From: Thermoproteota archaeon
GTDB lineage: Archaea; Thermoproteota; Thermoprotei_A; EX4484-217-1; JAPDJV01
Assembly (NCBI GenBank): GCA_029258925.1
Contig: JAPDJV010000014.1
Coordinates: 1 to 64,000, forward strand
Reading direction: 5' to 3'
DNA length: 64,000 bases
This document shows, piece by piece, positions 63,667-64,000 of the stretch. How positions within the stretch are numbered: position 1 is the first letter of the stretch; each line of letters opens with the position of its first letter. The notes below the pieces were generated by a model. The model was not told the origin of the DNA, did no database searches, and worked only from the letters and a program-made list of their open reading frames with translations. Made by a program: the position numbers and the translations under genes.

Positions 63667-64000
63667 TTGAGAGCAGAATTGCTTGAGGAGGAAGTGCTAG
63701 ATGCTATAGTTAACAAAGATATGACACTTAGAAATTTAGTGGAATTTTATCGAAGAATACATGGATTCACAGCTTCGAGCATAGTTGAAGCCGTGGAAAT
63801 ATTGAGGAGGATGATTGCTGACAAAGAATCTATAAACTTCCTCTCATTTACGGGAAATATTGTTGCCACAGGGCTACGTGGACTATTAGCCCAAATGCTC
63901 AGAAACAAAATGTTCGACGTGGTTATCACGACGTGTGGGACGATAGACCACGATATTGCTAGAAGCTTCGGAGGGAAGTATTATAAAGGCAGGTTTGACG
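63667..64000 (+). CDS. dys: Deoxyhypusine synthase (C-terminus outside window)
   Basis: This enzyme begins hypusine formation on aIF5A using spermidine and NAD. The 111 visible residues include TLRNLVEFYRRIHGFTASSI, INFLSFTGNIVATGLRGLL and FDVVITTCGTIDHDIARSFGG, the NAD-binding start of the family. The gene runs off the end of the window. The start may be TTG 63667, which follows GGTGGTGA, or GTG 63655 or 63658. Assignment is firm. Confidence 0.92.
   Translation, partial: MRAELLEEEVLDAIVNKDMTLRNLVEFYRRIHGFTASSIVEAVEILRRMIADKESINFLSFTGNIVATGLRGLLAQMLRNKMFDVVITTCGTIDHDIARSFGGKYYKGRFD

Noticed and set aside
1-64000. CRISPR arrays, tRNA and rRNA genes
   Set aside because: No regular direct repeats with spacers and no T-loop (GGTTCGAATCC-like) sequence in a cloverleaf context were seen in the gaps on either strand.

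Overview
The window looks like chromosomal DNA of a hyperthermophilic archaeon of the Thermoproteota, most likely close to Desulfurococcales. The evidence is a RadA recombinase, deoxyhypusine synthase, a mevalonate kinase, the archaeal CoA route (pantoate kinase and phosphopantothenate synthetase), a TRAM-domain protein, an Nre repair protein, class III signal peptides with a PibD-type peptidase, inositol-1-phosphate synthase, frequent TTG and GTG starts, purine-rich GGTGA-type ribosome sites and an AT-rich, densely packed layout. I found no rRNA, tRNA or CRISPR array. The exact genus cannot be told from the sequence alone.

Layout. 1-352 is the end of a ferredoxin gene. 457-5927 is type IV pilus-like locus A: two pilins, a secretion ATPase interrupted by an intein, and a TadC-type membrane protein. 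5952-14066 holds a kinase-like protein, an aminotransferase, a Nudix hydrolase, TrpRS, a HIT protein, the prepilin peptidase and a DHH phosphoesterase. 14251-15771 is radA with a mini-intein and apparently an ATT start codon. 15987-28000 carries HtpX, TRAM, CoA biosynthesis (coaBC, pantoate kinase, phosphopantothenate synthetase), ThrRS, a KH/PP-loop ATPase, an ECF-type transporter and a threonine-synthase-like protein fused to a helix-turn-helix domain. 28075-41890 has mevalonate kinase, a VapBC-like pair, glmS and a glmU-like gene (UDP-GlcNAc precursors), ino1 facing a PadR regulator across two matched operators, a cDPG-synthetase-like GTPase and sugar nucleotidyltransferases. 42015-53583 has a small ASCH/cupin/zinc-ribbon cluster, an unknown three-gene membrane operon, an M42 peptidase, Nre, TatD, a phosphohexomutase, a maltokinase-like protein and a GlgA/GlgM-type glycosyltransferase. 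53993-56345 is an encapsulin gene remnant cut off by an IS607-family element with tnpA and tnpB. 56618-58829 is an NfeD/stomatin pair. 59735-63561 is pilus-like locus B, whose ATPase is split by a frameshift. The window ends inside deoxyhypusine synthase.

How it fits together. The prepilin peptidase at 12325-13110 could mature the pilins of both loci. Locus B's ATPase has no intein at the site where locus A's ATPase carries one, which fixes the intein boundaries. The intein in locus A lacks the usual block B histidine and the terminal His-Asn, so its splicing is in doubt. The threonine-synthase-like fusion has Arg in place of the Schiff-base Lys and may be a sensor rather than an enzyme. These three points, the radA start, the ino1/PadR operators and the broken encapsulin are the parts most worth a second look.
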